Shown piece by piece: positions 1-9,166 of a DNA stretch of 64,000 bases. The DNA is from Mesorhizobium sp. Its GTDB lineage: Bacteria; Pseudomonadota; Alphaproteobacteria; Rhizobiales; Rhizobiaceae. Under the pieces are notes generated by a model. It ran no database searches. It was given only the letters and a program-made list of their open reading frames with translations, and had not been told where the DNA came from. Where the stretch lies: NCBI GenBank assembly GCA_004020645.1, contig SAQL01000018.1, positions 1 to 64,000 of the forward strand, in the 5' to 3' direction. The translations under genes were made by a program, and so were the position numbers. Position 1 is the stretch's first letter. Every line of letters starts with the position of its first letter.

Positions 1-1106
1 TGGAAGACCAGCTGCAATTCCCGCCGCAGCGGCCGCATGGCCTGACGGTCGGCGGTGGAAATATCGCGATCGCCGAAGCGGATGAGGCCGTCGCTTGGCA
101 GAAGCCGCAGCAAGGCCCGGCCGAGCGTCGATTTTCCCGAACCCGATTCGCCGACGATGCCGATCGTCTGGTTTCGTTTCAGCCGGATCGAAATGCGATC
201 GACTGCGCGCAGGATCAGCGGCTCGCCGGCGAGAAACCCGCCGCCGATCTTGAAGGTCACTTCGACATTTCTGCCTTCGAGCAGAACGGGCGCATTTGGC
301 GGTGGCGGCGCCTTGGTTCCGGTCGGCTCGGCGGCCAACAGCATCTTGGTATAGGCATGCTGCGGGTTGACGAAGATTGCTTCCGCCTCGCCCTCCTCGA
401 CGACTTCGCCGTAGCGCATGACATAGACGCGGTCGGCAAAGCGCCGGACAATGCCGAGATCGTGGGTGATGAAGACGATCGCCATGCCGAGCTTGCGCTG
501 CAGTTCGGCCAACAGCATGAGGATCTGCGCCTGGATCGTCACGTCGAGCGCCGTCGTCGGCTCGTCGGCGATCAGAATGTCGGGGTCGTTGGCCAGCGCC
601 ATGGCGATCATCACCCGCTGTCGCTGGCCACCCGACATTTCGTGCGGATAGGATTTCATCCGCCGCTCGGGATCGGGAATATGGACCAGACGCAAGAGCT
701 TGAGCGCCTCTTCGCGTGCCTCGGCGGCGCTAAGCCCGCGATGCCGGCGGATCGGTTCGATCAGCTGATTGCCGATCGAATAGAGCGGATCGAGCGAGGT
801 CATCGGCTCCTGGAAGATCATGCTGATCTTGCGGCCGCGGATATGATTGAGCTCGGACTTGCCTAGGGTCAAAAGGTTGCGGCCGCGATAGTCCACGACG
901 CCTCTCGCCTCGCCGTTCGAGGCCAGCAGGCTCATCGCCGCCATCATCGTCTGGCTCTTGCCGGAACCGGATTCGCCAACCACGGCAACGGTTTCGCCTG
1001 CATTGACGTGGATGTTGATGCCTTTAACGGCTTCGACCGCGCCATCCAGCGTTCGGAAGCGGACCCGAAGGTCCTTGACGCTGAGGATCGTTTCGGAAGC
1101 GACCAT
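1..1106 (-). CDS. Peptide ABC transporter, fused double ATP-binding protein (3' end outside window)
   Basis: Energises uptake of oligopeptides with the permeases encoded just upstream. The visible ~368 residues hold one full ABC ATPase domain (Walker A GESGSGKS near residues 44-51, signature MSGGQ near 157-161, Walker B LIADEP near 178-183, switch His in FITHD near 212-216). A proline-rich linker (near 265-272) and the start of a second ABC domain follow, with another Walker A GESGSGKS near 319-326. This two-domain fusion is the YejF/GsiA/DppDF type rather than separate OppD and OppF. The ATG lies one base after the oppC stop (TGAGATG), so translation is probably coupled. The C-terminal part runs off the left edge. 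It could equally be called a microcin C/oligopeptide transporter ATPase, and the substrate is not settled by sequence. Confidence 0.93.
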   Translation of the reverse strand, partial: MVASETILSVKDLRVRFRTLDGAVEAVKGINIHVNAGETVAVVGESGSGKSQTMMAAMSLLASNGEARGVVDYRGRNLLTLGKSELNHIRGRKISMIFQEPMTSLDPLYSIGNQLIEPIRRHRGLSAAEAREEALKLLRLVHIPDPERRMKSYPHEMSGGQRQRVMIAMALANDPDILIADEPTTALDVTIQAQILMLLAELQRKLGMAIVFITHDLGIVRRFADRVYVMRYGEVVEEGEAEAIFVNPQHAYTKMLLAAEPTGTKAPPPPNAPVLLEGRNVEVTFKIGGGFLAGEPLILRAVDRISIRLKRNQTIGIVGESGSGKSTLGRALLRLLPSDGLIRFGDRDISTADRQAMRPLRRELQLVF

Positions 1107-1107
1107 C

Positions 1108-2229
1108 TCAACGATCCCTGGGGTCGAGCGCATCGCGCAGGCCGTCGCCGACGAAATTCAGCGCGAACAGCGTCGAGACGAGAAAGAAAGCAGGGAACAA
1201 GAGCAGCCAGTTGGCGGTGCCGATGTTCTTGGCGCCGGTCGAGATCAGCACGCCCCAGCTGGTCATCGGTTCCTGGACGCCGAGCCCGAGGAAGGATAGG
1301 AAGCTCTCCAGGATGATGACATGCGGCACCAGCAGCGTCATGTAGATGACTACCGGGCCAAGCAGGTTTGGAATGACGTGGCGGATCAGGATGCCGCGCT
1401 GGCCGACGCCCATCGCCTCCGCCGCCTGGACATATTCCTGCCGCCGGATCGACAGAGCCTGTCCGCGCACGATGCGTGCCATGTCGAGCCACAGCACGGC
1501 GCCGACCGCCAGGAACATCAGCACGAAGTTCCGGCCGAAGAACACCACCAGCATGATCACGAAGAAGATGAACGGCAGTGAATAAAGCACATCGACGATG
1601 CGCATCATCACCTCGTCGACCTTGCCGCCGGCAAGGCCGGCCGTAGCGCCGTAGAGCACGCCGATAACGCCGGCGACGATCCCGGCGAGCAGGCCGATGG
1701 CCAGCGAGATGCGCCCGGCCATCAGCGTTCGCGACAGGAGATCGCGGCCGGTATTGTCAGTGCCGAACAGGAAATACTGCTGCCTGATCGAAGCGCTCAT
1801 CACCGCTTCAAGGCCGTCAGGCGATTTACCCTCGATCTTTGTGTCATCGAACGCATCCGAACGGTCGAGGTAGCGGACATTGCGGTCGTCGATCAGCTTG
1901 GGCGATGTTACGGTGACGAAGATGCGGTTGCCTTCCTGCCGCCACTCCTTGATGTCGACACGCATGCGCTTGATCGCCTCATTAAGCGCGGTTTCGATCA
2001 TGTCGGCCTTCGGATAGGCCGAGAAGCTCGGCGGCGTGCGCACATGGTCGGCATAGATGGTGGTGTATCGATGCGGCAGCAAAGACGGCCCGAACACGCT
2101 GATGACGGCGATGAAGGCAAGATAATACAGGCTGAACATGGCGGCGCGATTGGCCTTGAGCCGTGCCCAGGCATCGCCCCACAGGGAGCGGCCGACGACG
2201 GCCGGAGCGGTGGCTGCGATGTCAGTCAT
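1108..2229 (-). CDS. oppC: Oligopeptide ABC transporter permease OppC/YejE-like
   Basis: Inner-membrane permease subunit of the DppC/OppC family. An N-terminal membrane segment (MFSLYYLAFIAVISVFG) is followed by a ~100-residue periplasmic loop containing the family stretch FGTDNTGRDLLSR. Then come about five membrane helices and the cytoplasmic EAA loop (AAEAMGVGQRGILIRHVIPN) that docks on the ATPase. The start chosen is the ATG of MTDIAATAP, which overlaps the oppB stop (ATGACTGA). The frame is open 9 codons further upstream but that part lies inside oppB. Length after this choice is about 373 residues, normal for the longer YejE-type permeases. Confidence 0.93.
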   Translation of the reverse strand: MTDIAATAPAVVGRSLWGDAWARLKANRAAMFSLYYLAFIAVISVFGPSLLPHRYTTIYADHVRTPPSFSAYPKADMIETALNEAIKRMRVDIKEWRQEGNRIFVTVTSPKLIDDRNVRYLDRSDAFDDTKIEGKSPDGLEAVMSASIRQQYFLFGTDNTGRDLLSRTLMAGRISLAIGLLAGIVAGVIGVLYGATAGLAGGKVDEVMMRIVDVLYSLPFIFFVIMLVVFFGRNFVLMFLAVGAVLWLDMARIVRGQALSIRRQEYVQAAEAMGVGQRGILIRHVIPNLLGPVVIYMTLLVPHVIILESFLSFLGLGVQEPMTSWGVLISTGAKNIGTANWLLLFPAFFLVSTLFALNFVGDGLRDALDPRDR

Positions 2230-3145
2230 AGCGCACCCTCGGATCGACGAAGGCATACATGACGTCGACGATCAGGTTGAAGACGATGGTGAACAGCGCG
2301 ATCACCACCACAGTGCCCATGACCAGCGTGTAGTCGCGGTTGAGCGCGGCCTCGACGAAATAGCGGCCGATGCCGGGAATAGAAAAGATCGTCTCGACGA
2401 TGATCGAACCGGTGAGCAGCGCGGCAGCCGCCGGGCCGGTGAAGGAGACGATCGGCAGGATGGCGCCGCGCAGCGCATGCTTGACGATGACCGACCAGTC
2501 CGACAGGCCGAGCGCGCGTGCGGTGCGGATGTGGTGAGAGCGCAGCGATTCGATCATCGAGCCGCGCATCAGGCGGGCGACGATGGCGATCTGCGGCAAG
2601 GCGAGCGTCAGCACCGGCCCAACCTTGTTGAGCAGGGCGCCATCGCCCCAGCCGCCGATCGGCAGCAGCTTCCAGGTCAGGCCGAACAAAAGCTGGATCA
2701 CCGGAGCGATGACGAAGGTCGGGATGGTGCTGCCGGCAGCGGCCAGCGCGATCACCGAGTAGTCGGCAAGCTTGTTCTGGTTGAGCGCGGCAACAGTGCC
2801 GAGGAGGCCGCCCAGCAGCAGTGCCAGGATCAGGGCCGAGGCGCCGATCTGGATTGAAACGGGCAGGCCCCTGGCAAACAATTCGGTGACGGTGAAATCC
2901 GGCATGTTGTAGCTCGGACCGAAATTGCCGCGCAGCAGATTGCCGAGATAGTGGACATATTGCAGCCAGAGCGGGTCGTTGAGGCCGAACTGCGCTTCAA
3001 GATTGGCCTTGATCTCGGGGCTCAGGCCCCGCTCCTGATTGAACGGGCCGCCAGGCGCGACACGTATCAGGAAGAACGCCATGGTCACGATGACGAACAG
3101 CGTTGGGATGGCGGTCAGGAGCCGCCGGAATATGTATCGTAGCAT
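2222..3145 (-). CDS. oppB: Oligopeptide ABC transporter permease OppB
   Basis: First permease subunit of the peptide importer. It begins with the characteristic MLRYIFRRLL leader helix and VAPGGPF motif of DppB/OppB. It has six predicted membrane segments, a periplasmic loop with LRGNFGPSY, and the EAA-like coupling loop ARALGLSDWSVIVKHALR. At 307 residues it is full length. It follows oppA across a 157-base gap that holds a strong RNA hairpin, and it overlaps oppC by 8 bases, so oppB, oppC and the ATPase are likely cotranslated. Confidence 0.94.
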   Translation of the reverse strand: MLRYIFRRLLTAIPTLFVIVTMAFFLIRVAPGGPFNQERGLSPEIKANLEAQFGLNDPLWLQYVHYLGNLLRGNFGPSYNMPDFTVTELFARGLPVSIQIGASALILALLLGGLLGTVAALNQNKLADYSVIALAAAGSTIPTFVIAPVIQLLFGLTWKLLPIGGWGDGALLNKVGPVLTLALPQIAIVARLMRGSMIESLRSHHIRTARALGLSDWSVIVKHALRGAILPIVSFTGPAAAALLTGSIIVETIFSIPGIGRYFVEAALNRDYTLVMGTVVVIALFTIVFNLIVDVMYAFVDPRVRYD

Positions 3146-3233
3146 CGGTTCCCCGCTTTGCTAGCAAACCGGAGCCGCCGCCCCTAACGGATGACCAGGC
3201 CCGAAGGTTCGGAAAGGATCACGCGCAAAAACG

Positions 3234-3277
3234 TTACAGCGCCCTTTGCGCGTCCCGAAGGACGCGCGGCGCTGTAA
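3234..3277. repeat. Strong hairpin between oppA and oppB
   Basis: Outer arms TTACAGCGCC and GGCGCTGTAA pair perfectly (10 bp). Inner arms GCGCGTCC and GGACGCGC pair perfectly (8 bp) around a CGAA tetraloop, with a four-base bulge (CTTT) on one side. The element starts 26 bases after the oppA stop. No T-run follows it, so it is not a classic terminator. In rhizobia such palindromes recur between genes. A role in protecting the oppA message from 3' decay, or in partial termination, is inferred. Confidence 0.75.
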
Positions 3278-3302
3278 AGGAACGGCAGTCCGGCCAAGGA
3301 GA

Positions 3303-4895
3303 TCAGTCCTTGGAGATGAAGCGGGACGGATGCACGTCCATGACGTTGTCCTCGAAGCCATGAAGCTTCGGAGAAACGATATCCTTGTAGCTATAATAGA
3401 GAAGCGGGATGTTGCCGACCTCCTCGACGAGGATGCGCTCGGCCTCGGCGAGTTCTTTCATGCGCTCTTCGGGCTTGCCGCCGGCGGCGGCAGCCTCGTC
3501 CATGGCCTTCTCGAATTTCGGGCTGTTGTAGCCCGAATAGTTGTTGCCACTTGCCTTGCGGGAGATGCCGAGGAAGGTTTCCGGATCCTTGTAATCCGCA
3601 ATCCAGCCGGCACGCGCCACGTCGTAGTCGCCCTTCTGCTCAAGGAAGGAGTAGTGGGTCTTGGTGTCGGTGTTGAGCAGCGTGACTTCGACGCCGAGCG
3701 GCTTCAACTGCTCCTGGATGGCGACCGCAGTGTTCTTGTGGTTTTCCGACGTGTTGTAGCGGATTTCCATCTTCAGCGGTTTCTCGGGCGTATAGCCAAG
3801 CTTCTCGAGCACCTTCTTGGCCTCATCCTCGCGGTCGATCTGCGACATGTCCGCGTATTTGGCCATTGCCGGCGTATAGCCCTCAATGCCTGGAGGCACC
3901 ATCGAATAGCCGGGCAGCATTGAGTTCTGCCAGACCTTTTCGGCAAGGAAATCGCGGTCGACTGCCATGGAGATGGCATTGCGCAGTTCGACGTTGTCCC
4001 ACGGGGCCTTGTCGGTCTTGATCGCAAAATAGTAGGTGCCGAGGTAAGGCCCGACGCGAATCTGATCGCCAAACTTGGCCTTGAGGTCGGCGAGCTGCTC
4101 GGTCGGGAGGTCGTCGTAGCTGTCGAGTTCGCCGGCCTCGAACCGCTTCATCGCCGACGAACGATCTTCGGTCGGGATGTAGTTGACGACGTCGAGCTTG
4201 ACGCTTGCAGCATCCCAGAATTTCGGGTTCTTGACCAGTTTGATGTGGTCGTTGGGAACCCACTCCGCCAGTGTAAAGGCGCCGTTGGAGACCAAATTGC
4301 CCGGTTTGATCCAATCGGCGCCGAGCTTGTCAATGGAGGCCTTGCTGACCGGATAAGTCGCCTGATGGGTCAGCATTTCGAGGAAATAGGGCGTGGGCGC
4401 CTTCAGCGTCACTTCCAGAGTGTTTGCGTCGATTGCCTTGACGCCCATCTCCTCGGGCTTCGCCTTCTTGGTATTCACCTCCTCGGCATTCTTCACGGGA
4501 TAGAGCATCGAAGCGTATTCGGCGCCGGTGGCCGGATCTTCCAGCCGTTGGAAAGCGTAGACGAAGTCATCTGCCGTCACCGGAGCGCCATCCGACCAGA
4601 CGGCGCCCTTGCGCAGCTTGAAGGTGTAGACGGTGCCGTCGTCCGATACTGTCCAGCTTTCGGCGGCGCCAGGAATGATGTTCGCCTTCTGGTCTTGCAT
4701 GACCAGTCCCTGGAACAGGTCACGCAAAATATTTGCTTCGTAGATTGTCGAGGTCTTGTGCGGGTCGAGCGACTCCGATTCAGCGGCGCTGCCGCGGTTA
4801 TAGACGACCTCGGCGAAGGCCGGCGTGTAGAACGTGCCGGCGGCCAAGGCCATGGTTGTGGCGAACACCGTCGCCTTCAGCATATTTTTCAGCAT
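3303..4895 (-). CDS. oppA: Oligopeptide ABC transporter substrate-binding protein OppA
   Basis: Periplasmic peptide receptor of SBP family 5. A Sec signal peptide (MLKNMLKATVFATTMALAAG... ending FAEVV near residue 30) precedes the mature chain. The ESLDPHKTSTIYE stretch, FKLRKGAVWSDGAPVTADDF, and WIADYKDPETFL are hallmarks of OppA-type binders. At 530 residues it is full length. It is the first gene of the operon oppA-oppB-oppC-ATPase. Its start is supported by a GGGAGAA Shine-Dalgarno upstream of the ATG. Substrate (oligopeptides, murein peptides) is inferred from family only. Confidence 0.94.
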   Translation of the reverse strand: MLKNMLKATVFATTMALAAGTFYTPAFAEVVYNRGSAAESESLDPHKTSTIYEANILRDLFQGLVMQDQKANIIPGAAESWTVSDDGTVYTFKLRKGAVWSDGAPVTADDFVYAFQRLEDPATGAEYASMLYPVKNAEEVNTKKAKPEEMGVKAIDANTLEVTLKAPTPYFLEMLTHQATYPVSKASIDKLGADWIKPGNLVSNGAFTLAEWVPNDHIKLVKNPKFWDAASVKLDVVNYIPTEDRSSAMKRFEAGELDSYDDLPTEQLADLKAKFGDQIRVGPYLGTYYFAIKTDKAPWDNVELRNAISMAVDRDFLAEKVWQNSMLPGYSMVPPGIEGYTPAMAKYADMSQIDREDEAKKVLEKLGYTPEKPLKMEIRYNTSENHKNTAVAIQEQLKPLGVEVTLLNTDTKTHYSFLEQKGDYDVARAGWIADYKDPETFLGISRKASGNNYSGYNSPKFEKAMDEAAAAGGKPEERMKELAEAERILVEEVGNIPLLYYSYKDIVSPKLHGFEDNVMDVHPSRFISKD

Positions 4896-5245
4896 GAAGT
4901 TCTCCCTGTCGAGGCGGCCCTCAGCTACGCCTCTTGAGTGTTGACGCCCCGAAACCGATTAAATGGCCCCTTTGAGCGCGCCGCCGGTTCCCTTTCCGGC
5001 AGCTGGTGGCCAAACAGTAACGTGGCGATTTTTTATTTCAACAGACTCGTGAGGTCACCCTAAGTAAGGCGGAGCGACAGCCACTTCGCGACCTGGCAGA
5101 ACAGCGGTCGAAACCATTGACTTGGCTTCGTTTCACCCACTCAAGCACTCGTTTCCGGCAAGAAATCTGTCGTCGATTCCACTTTGTCGAATTGTATTAA
5201 GCCGTCTTTAAGCAACCATGGGTTACATCTTGCGCGGGCTTCGGT
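4896..5245. other. Intergenic region between divergent oppA and tadE
   Basis: This 350-base stretch must hold the promoters of the opp operon (reading left) and of the tadE-tadG pair (reading right). Apart from the CtrA-like box listed separately I see no open frame with coding character and no strong hairpin. AT-rich tracts occur near 5028-5045 and 5190-5215. Confidence 0.5.
5197..5211 (+). promoter_or_regulatory. Candidate CtrA binding site (TTAA-N7-TTAA)
   Basis: The sequence TTAA GCCGTCT TTAA matches the full alphaproteobacterial CtrA half-site spacing TTAA-N7-TTAA exactly. It ends about 34 bases before the tadE start. In Caulobacter CtrA directly controls flp/tad pilus genes, which makes the match meaningful here. 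Direct control in this organism is inference. Confidence 0.5.
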
Positions 5246-5746
5246 ATGTCCCGATGGGCGAAGGACATGAACAGCACAGAAACTAAGACAATCTCTATAC
5301 AGCGGCGTAAAATGCAGCCGTTAACACTGAAATTACACCAGTTTAGAGATCAGTCCGGTACTTCCGCGATCGAGTTCGCGCTGCTTTCACCCATTTTTAT
5401 CCTACTTTTGCTCGGAATGATCGCATACGGAATCTATTTTGGTGCAAGCAACTCGGTGCAGCAGATCGCGGCGGACGCCGCTCGCACGGCGATAGCCGGG
5501 CTGAATGAGGGCGAGCGCCAGGCACTGGTGACCAGTTTCGTCAACACCAATGCCGGCGGATATCCGTTCGTCGATTCCACCAAGCTGACCTATCAGGCCA
5601 AGGACAGCACCGCCGACGGAAACCAGTTCGTGGTGTCTATCCAATACGATGCCCGTAACTTGCCGGTCTGGAATCTGTTCCCGGCGCTGCCCATGCCTGG
5701 AACCACGATCTCACGCGAGTCGACAATACGGGTCGGAGGCATCTGA
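5246..5746 (+). CDS. TadE-family pilus assembly/pseudopilin-like protein
   Basis: Small membrane protein of the TadE family, part of Flp (tight adherence) pilus machinery. The diagnostic segment is DQSGTSAIEFALLSPIFILLLLGMIAYG near residues 35-62. It combines a prepilin-like AIEFAL motif with one hydrophobic helix. A periplasmic domain of about 100 residues follows. Three ATG codons are possible (residues 1, 8 and 23), and the first was kept for lack of a clear ribosome site. The gene abuts a TadG-like gene (stop TGA followed directly by ATG). No other tad genes lie nearby, so the rest of the system is presumably elsewhere. Confidence 0.85.
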   Translation: MSRWAKDMNSTETKTISIQRRKMQPLTLKLHQFRDQSGTSAIEFALLSPIFILLLLGMIAYGIYFGASNSVQQIAADAARTAIAGLNEGERQALVTSFVNTNAGGYPFVDSTKLTYQAKDSTADGNQFVVSIQYDARNLPVWNLFPALPMPGTTISRESTIRVGGI

Positions 5747-7522
5747 ATGTCGGAAACTTTGCCGGGGAGGATCGGCCGGGCCGCCCGCTCGATGCTTGGC
5801 GACCTGAGGGCGAACTTCACCGTAATGACCGCGCTGTGCGTACCGTTCGCGCTGGCGCTGGCCGCCTTCGCCATCGATGAAGGCTCGATCTATGTGGAGC
5901 GCCGGGAGGCTCAGTCGCTGGTCGATCTTGCGGCAATCACCGCCGCCTCCAACATCAACAACATTGAGGCCGCGGTGGTGACCACGCTCGGCGACAACGG
6001 AATGCCGGGTATCGTTGTTCAGAAGGCAGGGCAGACGATCGCCCCTGCTCTCGGAAAAACCGTCGTGTCGGTCACCGCCGGCCGATATTCACCAGAGTCG
6101 TCGCTTGGCGTCGACAAGCGTTTCGAGGCCGGCAAGACGCCCTACAACGCCGTCCATGTCACGCTGAAAAAGATTCCTGCCCGCTATTTCGCAAGTTCGC
6201 TTATCCCTACGCCGGTCATCGGCACCCAAGCGGTTGCCAGCGTAGCGCCGCAGGCGATGTTCTCAGTCGGGTCCAGGCTACTCAGCGTCAATGGCGGCAT
6301 CCTCAACGCTCTTCTCAGCAAGCTCCTGGGCGGCAACATTTCACTCAGCGTCATGGACTACAACGCGCTGATCGCTGCCGACGTCAACCTGCTCTCGTTC
6401 TTCGACGCGCTTGCCGTCCAGTTGCAACTGACAGGTGTCAGTTATTCGGAGGTGCTGGCTTCGAAAGCGACGGTGGGCCAGATAGCGACGGCCATGGCTG
6501 ATGTTTCACCCGTTGGCAGCACCAGCACGCTTGCTTTGCAGACAATCGCGTCAAGGACCACCAGCACGGTCAAGATACCGCTCAATCACCTTGTCGACCT
6601 TGGATCAATGGGCCAACTGGGCCTCGGACAACAGTCGGCCGGTTTTTCGGTCGACGCTAGCGCCATGGGTATGCTGACCACCGCCGCTGCACTGGCCAAC
6701 GGCTCGAAGCAGGTCGAGCTCAATCTCGGAGCCACCATTCCGGGGCTTACCTCGACCACGCTTGCCATTGCCATCGGCGAACCTGCGCAATTCTCGCCGT
6801 GGCTGACAATTGGCGAGAAGGGCGCCGTGGTCCGTACGGCGCAGACGCGGATCAAGCTGGTGGCCTCCGTCGGCATCGGCAATTCGAATCTCGGAGGCGG
6901 CACCACTCTCCTGGCCGTCAATCTTCCGCTGCATATCGAAGTGGCCTACGCCGAGGCCAAGCTGACCGACATCAGTTGCCCGACGGGGCGCCCGGACAGT
7001 TTGGAGGTTTCCATCGCGGCGCGTCCAGGCGTTGCCTCGCTGCATCTTGCCGCCAGCGATGCCGACAGCAGCCCCACCGCCTTTGCCGATTTCAGCAATC
7101 CACAGTCGTTCTCTAATGCCCAGATCGCGGCAGTGAGGCTTTTGCTCATTCCATTGCTGTCGGTGAACGGGTCTGCGGCGGTTGATATCACCAACAACGA
7201 TCCGACGACGTTGACCTTCAACAGCACCGAAATCGCCAACAAGACGATAAAAACCGCTTCTACGAAAAACCTGACGCAATCCCTCACGACATCGCTCGTC
7301 GATGAACTGTCGCTCTCGATCAATGCGTTGGGACTAGGGCTGCTGAACGTAACCGCCCTACTTGGAACGGTAAAGCCGGCGGTGATTGCGGCTCTGGACG
7401 CCGTGACGGCGCCGGTCGACGAATTGGTTTATAACGTGCTTGCGGCACTGGGCGTGCATGTCGGCGAGGCAGATGTCCGGGTCATGGGCGCGACTTGCGG
7501 GCGCTCCGTGCTCGTTCAATGA
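5747..7522 (+). CDS. TadG-like pilus assembly / DUF2134-type membrane protein
   Basis: The N-terminal helix (FTVMTALCVPFALALAAFAIDEGSIYVERREAQ) is typical of the Flp-pilus proteins TadG and DUF2134. One membrane anchor and the D..Y.ERR.AQ.L.DLAAI motif are followed by a large exported region. That region (residues ~60-591) is rich in Ala, Leu, Ser and Thr and carries no recognised enzyme motif. A von Willebrand MIDAS motif was not found. Translation is likely coupled to the tadE-like gene. The gene ends 18 bases from the convergent glycogen operon, leaving little room for a terminator. Confidence 0.78.
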   Translation: MSETLPGRIGRAARSMLGDLRANFTVMTALCVPFALALAAFAIDEGSIYVERREAQSLVDLAAITAASNINNIEAAVVTTLGDNGMPGIVVQKAGQTIAPALGKTVVSVTAGRYSPESSLGVDKRFEAGKTPYNAVHVTLKKIPARYFASSLIPTPVIGTQAVASVAPQAMFSVGSRLLSVNGGILNALLSKLLGGNISLSVMDYNALIAADVNLLSFFDALAVQLQLTGVSYSEVLASKATVGQIATAMADVSPVGSTSTLALQTIASRTTSTVKIPLNHLVDLGSMGQLGLGQQSAGFSVDASAMGMLTTAAALANGSKQVELNLGATIPGLTSTTLAIAIGEPAQFSPWLTIGEKGAVVRTAQTRIKLVASVGIGNSNLGGGTTLLAVNLPLHIEVAYAEAKLTDISCPTGRPDSLEVSIAARPGVASLHLAASDADSSPTAFADFSNPQSFSNAQIAAVRLLLIPLLSVNGSAAVDITNNDPTTLTFNSTEIANKTIKTASTKNLTQSLTTSLVDELSLSINALGLGLLNVTALLGTVKPAVIAALDAVTAPVDELVYNVLAALGVHVGEADVRVMGATCGRSVLVQ

Positions 7523-7540
7523 GCTGACAAATGAGAGACA

Positions 7541-9166
7541 TCAGCCGGCTCGTCCGAGGAAGCAGCCCAAGGGCGGCAGCGACAGAATTTTTCCCCGCAA
7601 GGCGGCACCAGCGCCAAGATCGATCGTCTCTGCGACATCGATACCCTGCGGCAACGGCCATTTGGCCGGCTCCTCGGCGAAATTGAAAAGGCAGAGCAGC
7701 TTCTCGCCGCCGCCTTCGCGAACGAAGGCAAGCACATCGCCCTCGGCATCGAGAAAGCGGATCGAACCCTGTACCAGCGCGGCATGCTGCCTGCGCAACG
7801 CCAGCATCGCCCGGTAGCTGGCTAGAACCGACTTTGCCTCGCCGTTTTGGACATCGACCGCGCGGGCGCGATGGCTTTCCGGGATCGGAAGCCACGGCTT
7901 GCCTGTTGAAAACCCGGCGTTCTCGGCGCCTTTCTCCCAGACCATCGGCGTGCGGCATCCATCCCTGCCCTTGAATCCGGGCCAGAAGCGGATGCCGTAT
8001 GGATCGCGCAAATCCTCGAGCGCCAATTCGGCTTCCTCCAGCCCGAGCTCCTCGCCCTGATAGAGGCAGATCGATCCACGCAGGCATGACAGCAGCGCGA
8101 TCGAGAATTTCGCCACTACCTCCGTATTGCCGCCGGGCCTCGTCCAGCGTGTCACGTGGCGAACGACATCGTGGTTGGAAAACGCCCAGCAGACCCAGCC
8201 GTCGGAGACAGCACTCTCGAACGCTTCGACGCATCCGCGCACGTGTGCGGCCGAGAATTGCGGTCCGAGCAGGTCGAATGTGTAGCACATGTCGAGCTTG
8301 TCGCCGCCGCCGGTATAGGCGGCGAGCGTCTGCAACGAGCGGGCTTCGTCGCCAACCTCACCGACGGCGGCGCGGCCCTCATATTCGTCGAGCAGCGCCC
8401 GAAAACGCTTGAGGAAAGCGAGGTTTTCGGGCTGCGTCTTGTCGAACAGATGCTCCTGATAGAGGTAGGGATTGGTTTCGGTGTTGGTGCCGGCAACGCT
8501 CGAAGCCAAAGGCGGATTGCTGCGCAGCCAGCGGTCATGGACATAGTAGTTGACCGTATCGAGCCGAAACCCGTCGACGCCGCGCTCCAGCCAAAACCGC
8601 ACCGTTTCCAGCAGGACATCCTGCACATCTGGATTGTGGAAATTGAGGTCCGGCTGCGAGGCGAGGAAATTGTGCATGTAATATTGCCTGCGGGTCGCGT
8701 CCCACTCCCAGGCTGGGCCGCCGAAGACTGACAGCCAGTTGTTGGGCGCGGTGCCGTCGGGCCTCGGATCGGCCCAGATATACCAGTCCGCCCTGGGGTT
8801 ATCGCGGCTCGCGCGGCTTTCGACGAACCATTCGTGCCGGTCGGACGAATGCGACAGGACCTGGTCGATAATGACTCTAAGGCCCAGACGGTGGGCCTCG
8901 GCGACCACCGCGTCGAAATCCTCTGATGTGCCAAACATCGGGTCGACGGCTGTATAGTCGGATACGTCGTAGCCCATATCGGCCATCGGCGACTTGAAGA
9001 AGGGCGACAGCCAGACGGCGTCGACGCCAAGCGATGCGACATGAGCCAGCCTTGATGCAACGCCGCGCAGATCGCCGCTGCCGTCCCCTGTCGTGTCCTG
9101 GAAGGAGCGCGGATAGATCTGGTAGATGACGCAGCCGCGCCACCACTCGCCGTTCTCACTTGCCAC
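7541..9166 (-). CDS. Alpha-glucosidase, GH13 family
   Basis: Cytoplasmic alpha-glucosidase of the oligo-1,6-glucosidase/trehalulose-hydrolase group. The (beta/alpha)8 barrel begins WWRGCVIYQIYPRSFQDTTGDG. The catalytic triad is visible: Asp in GFRLDTVNYY, Glu in AVGEVGDE, and Asp in SNHDVVRHV. No signal peptide is seen. At 541 residues it is normal length. It is the last gene of the glycogen operon and overlaps glgX by 11 bases, so it probably trims short malto-oligosaccharides released by debranching. The exact bond preference (alpha-1,4 or alpha-1,6) cannot be read from sequence by eye. Confidence 0.92.
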   Translation of the reverse strand: MASENGEWWRGCVIYQIYPRSFQDTTGDGSGDLRGVASRLAHVASLGVDAVWLSPFFKSPMADMGYDVSDYTAVDPMFGTSEDFDAVVAEAHRLGLRVIIDQVLSHSSDRHEWFVESRASRDNPRADWYIWADPRPDGTAPNNWLSVFGGPAWEWDATRRQYYMHNFLASQPDLNFHNPDVQDVLLETVRFWLERGVDGFRLDTVNYYVHDRWLRSNPPLASSVAGTNTETNPYLYQEHLFDKTQPENLAFLKRFRALLDEYEGRAAVGEVGDEARSLQTLAAYTGGGDKLDMCYTFDLLGPQFSAAHVRGCVEAFESAVSDGWVCWAFSNHDVVRHVTRWTRPGGNTEVVAKFSIALLSCLRGSICLYQGEELGLEEAELALEDLRDPYGIRFWPGFKGRDGCRTPMVWEKGAENAGFSTGKPWLPIPESHRARAVDVQNGEAKSVLASYRAMLALRRQHAALVQGSIRFLDAEGDVLAFVREGGGEKLLCLFNFAEEPAKWPLPQGIDVAETIDLGAGAALRGKILSLPPLGCFLGRAG

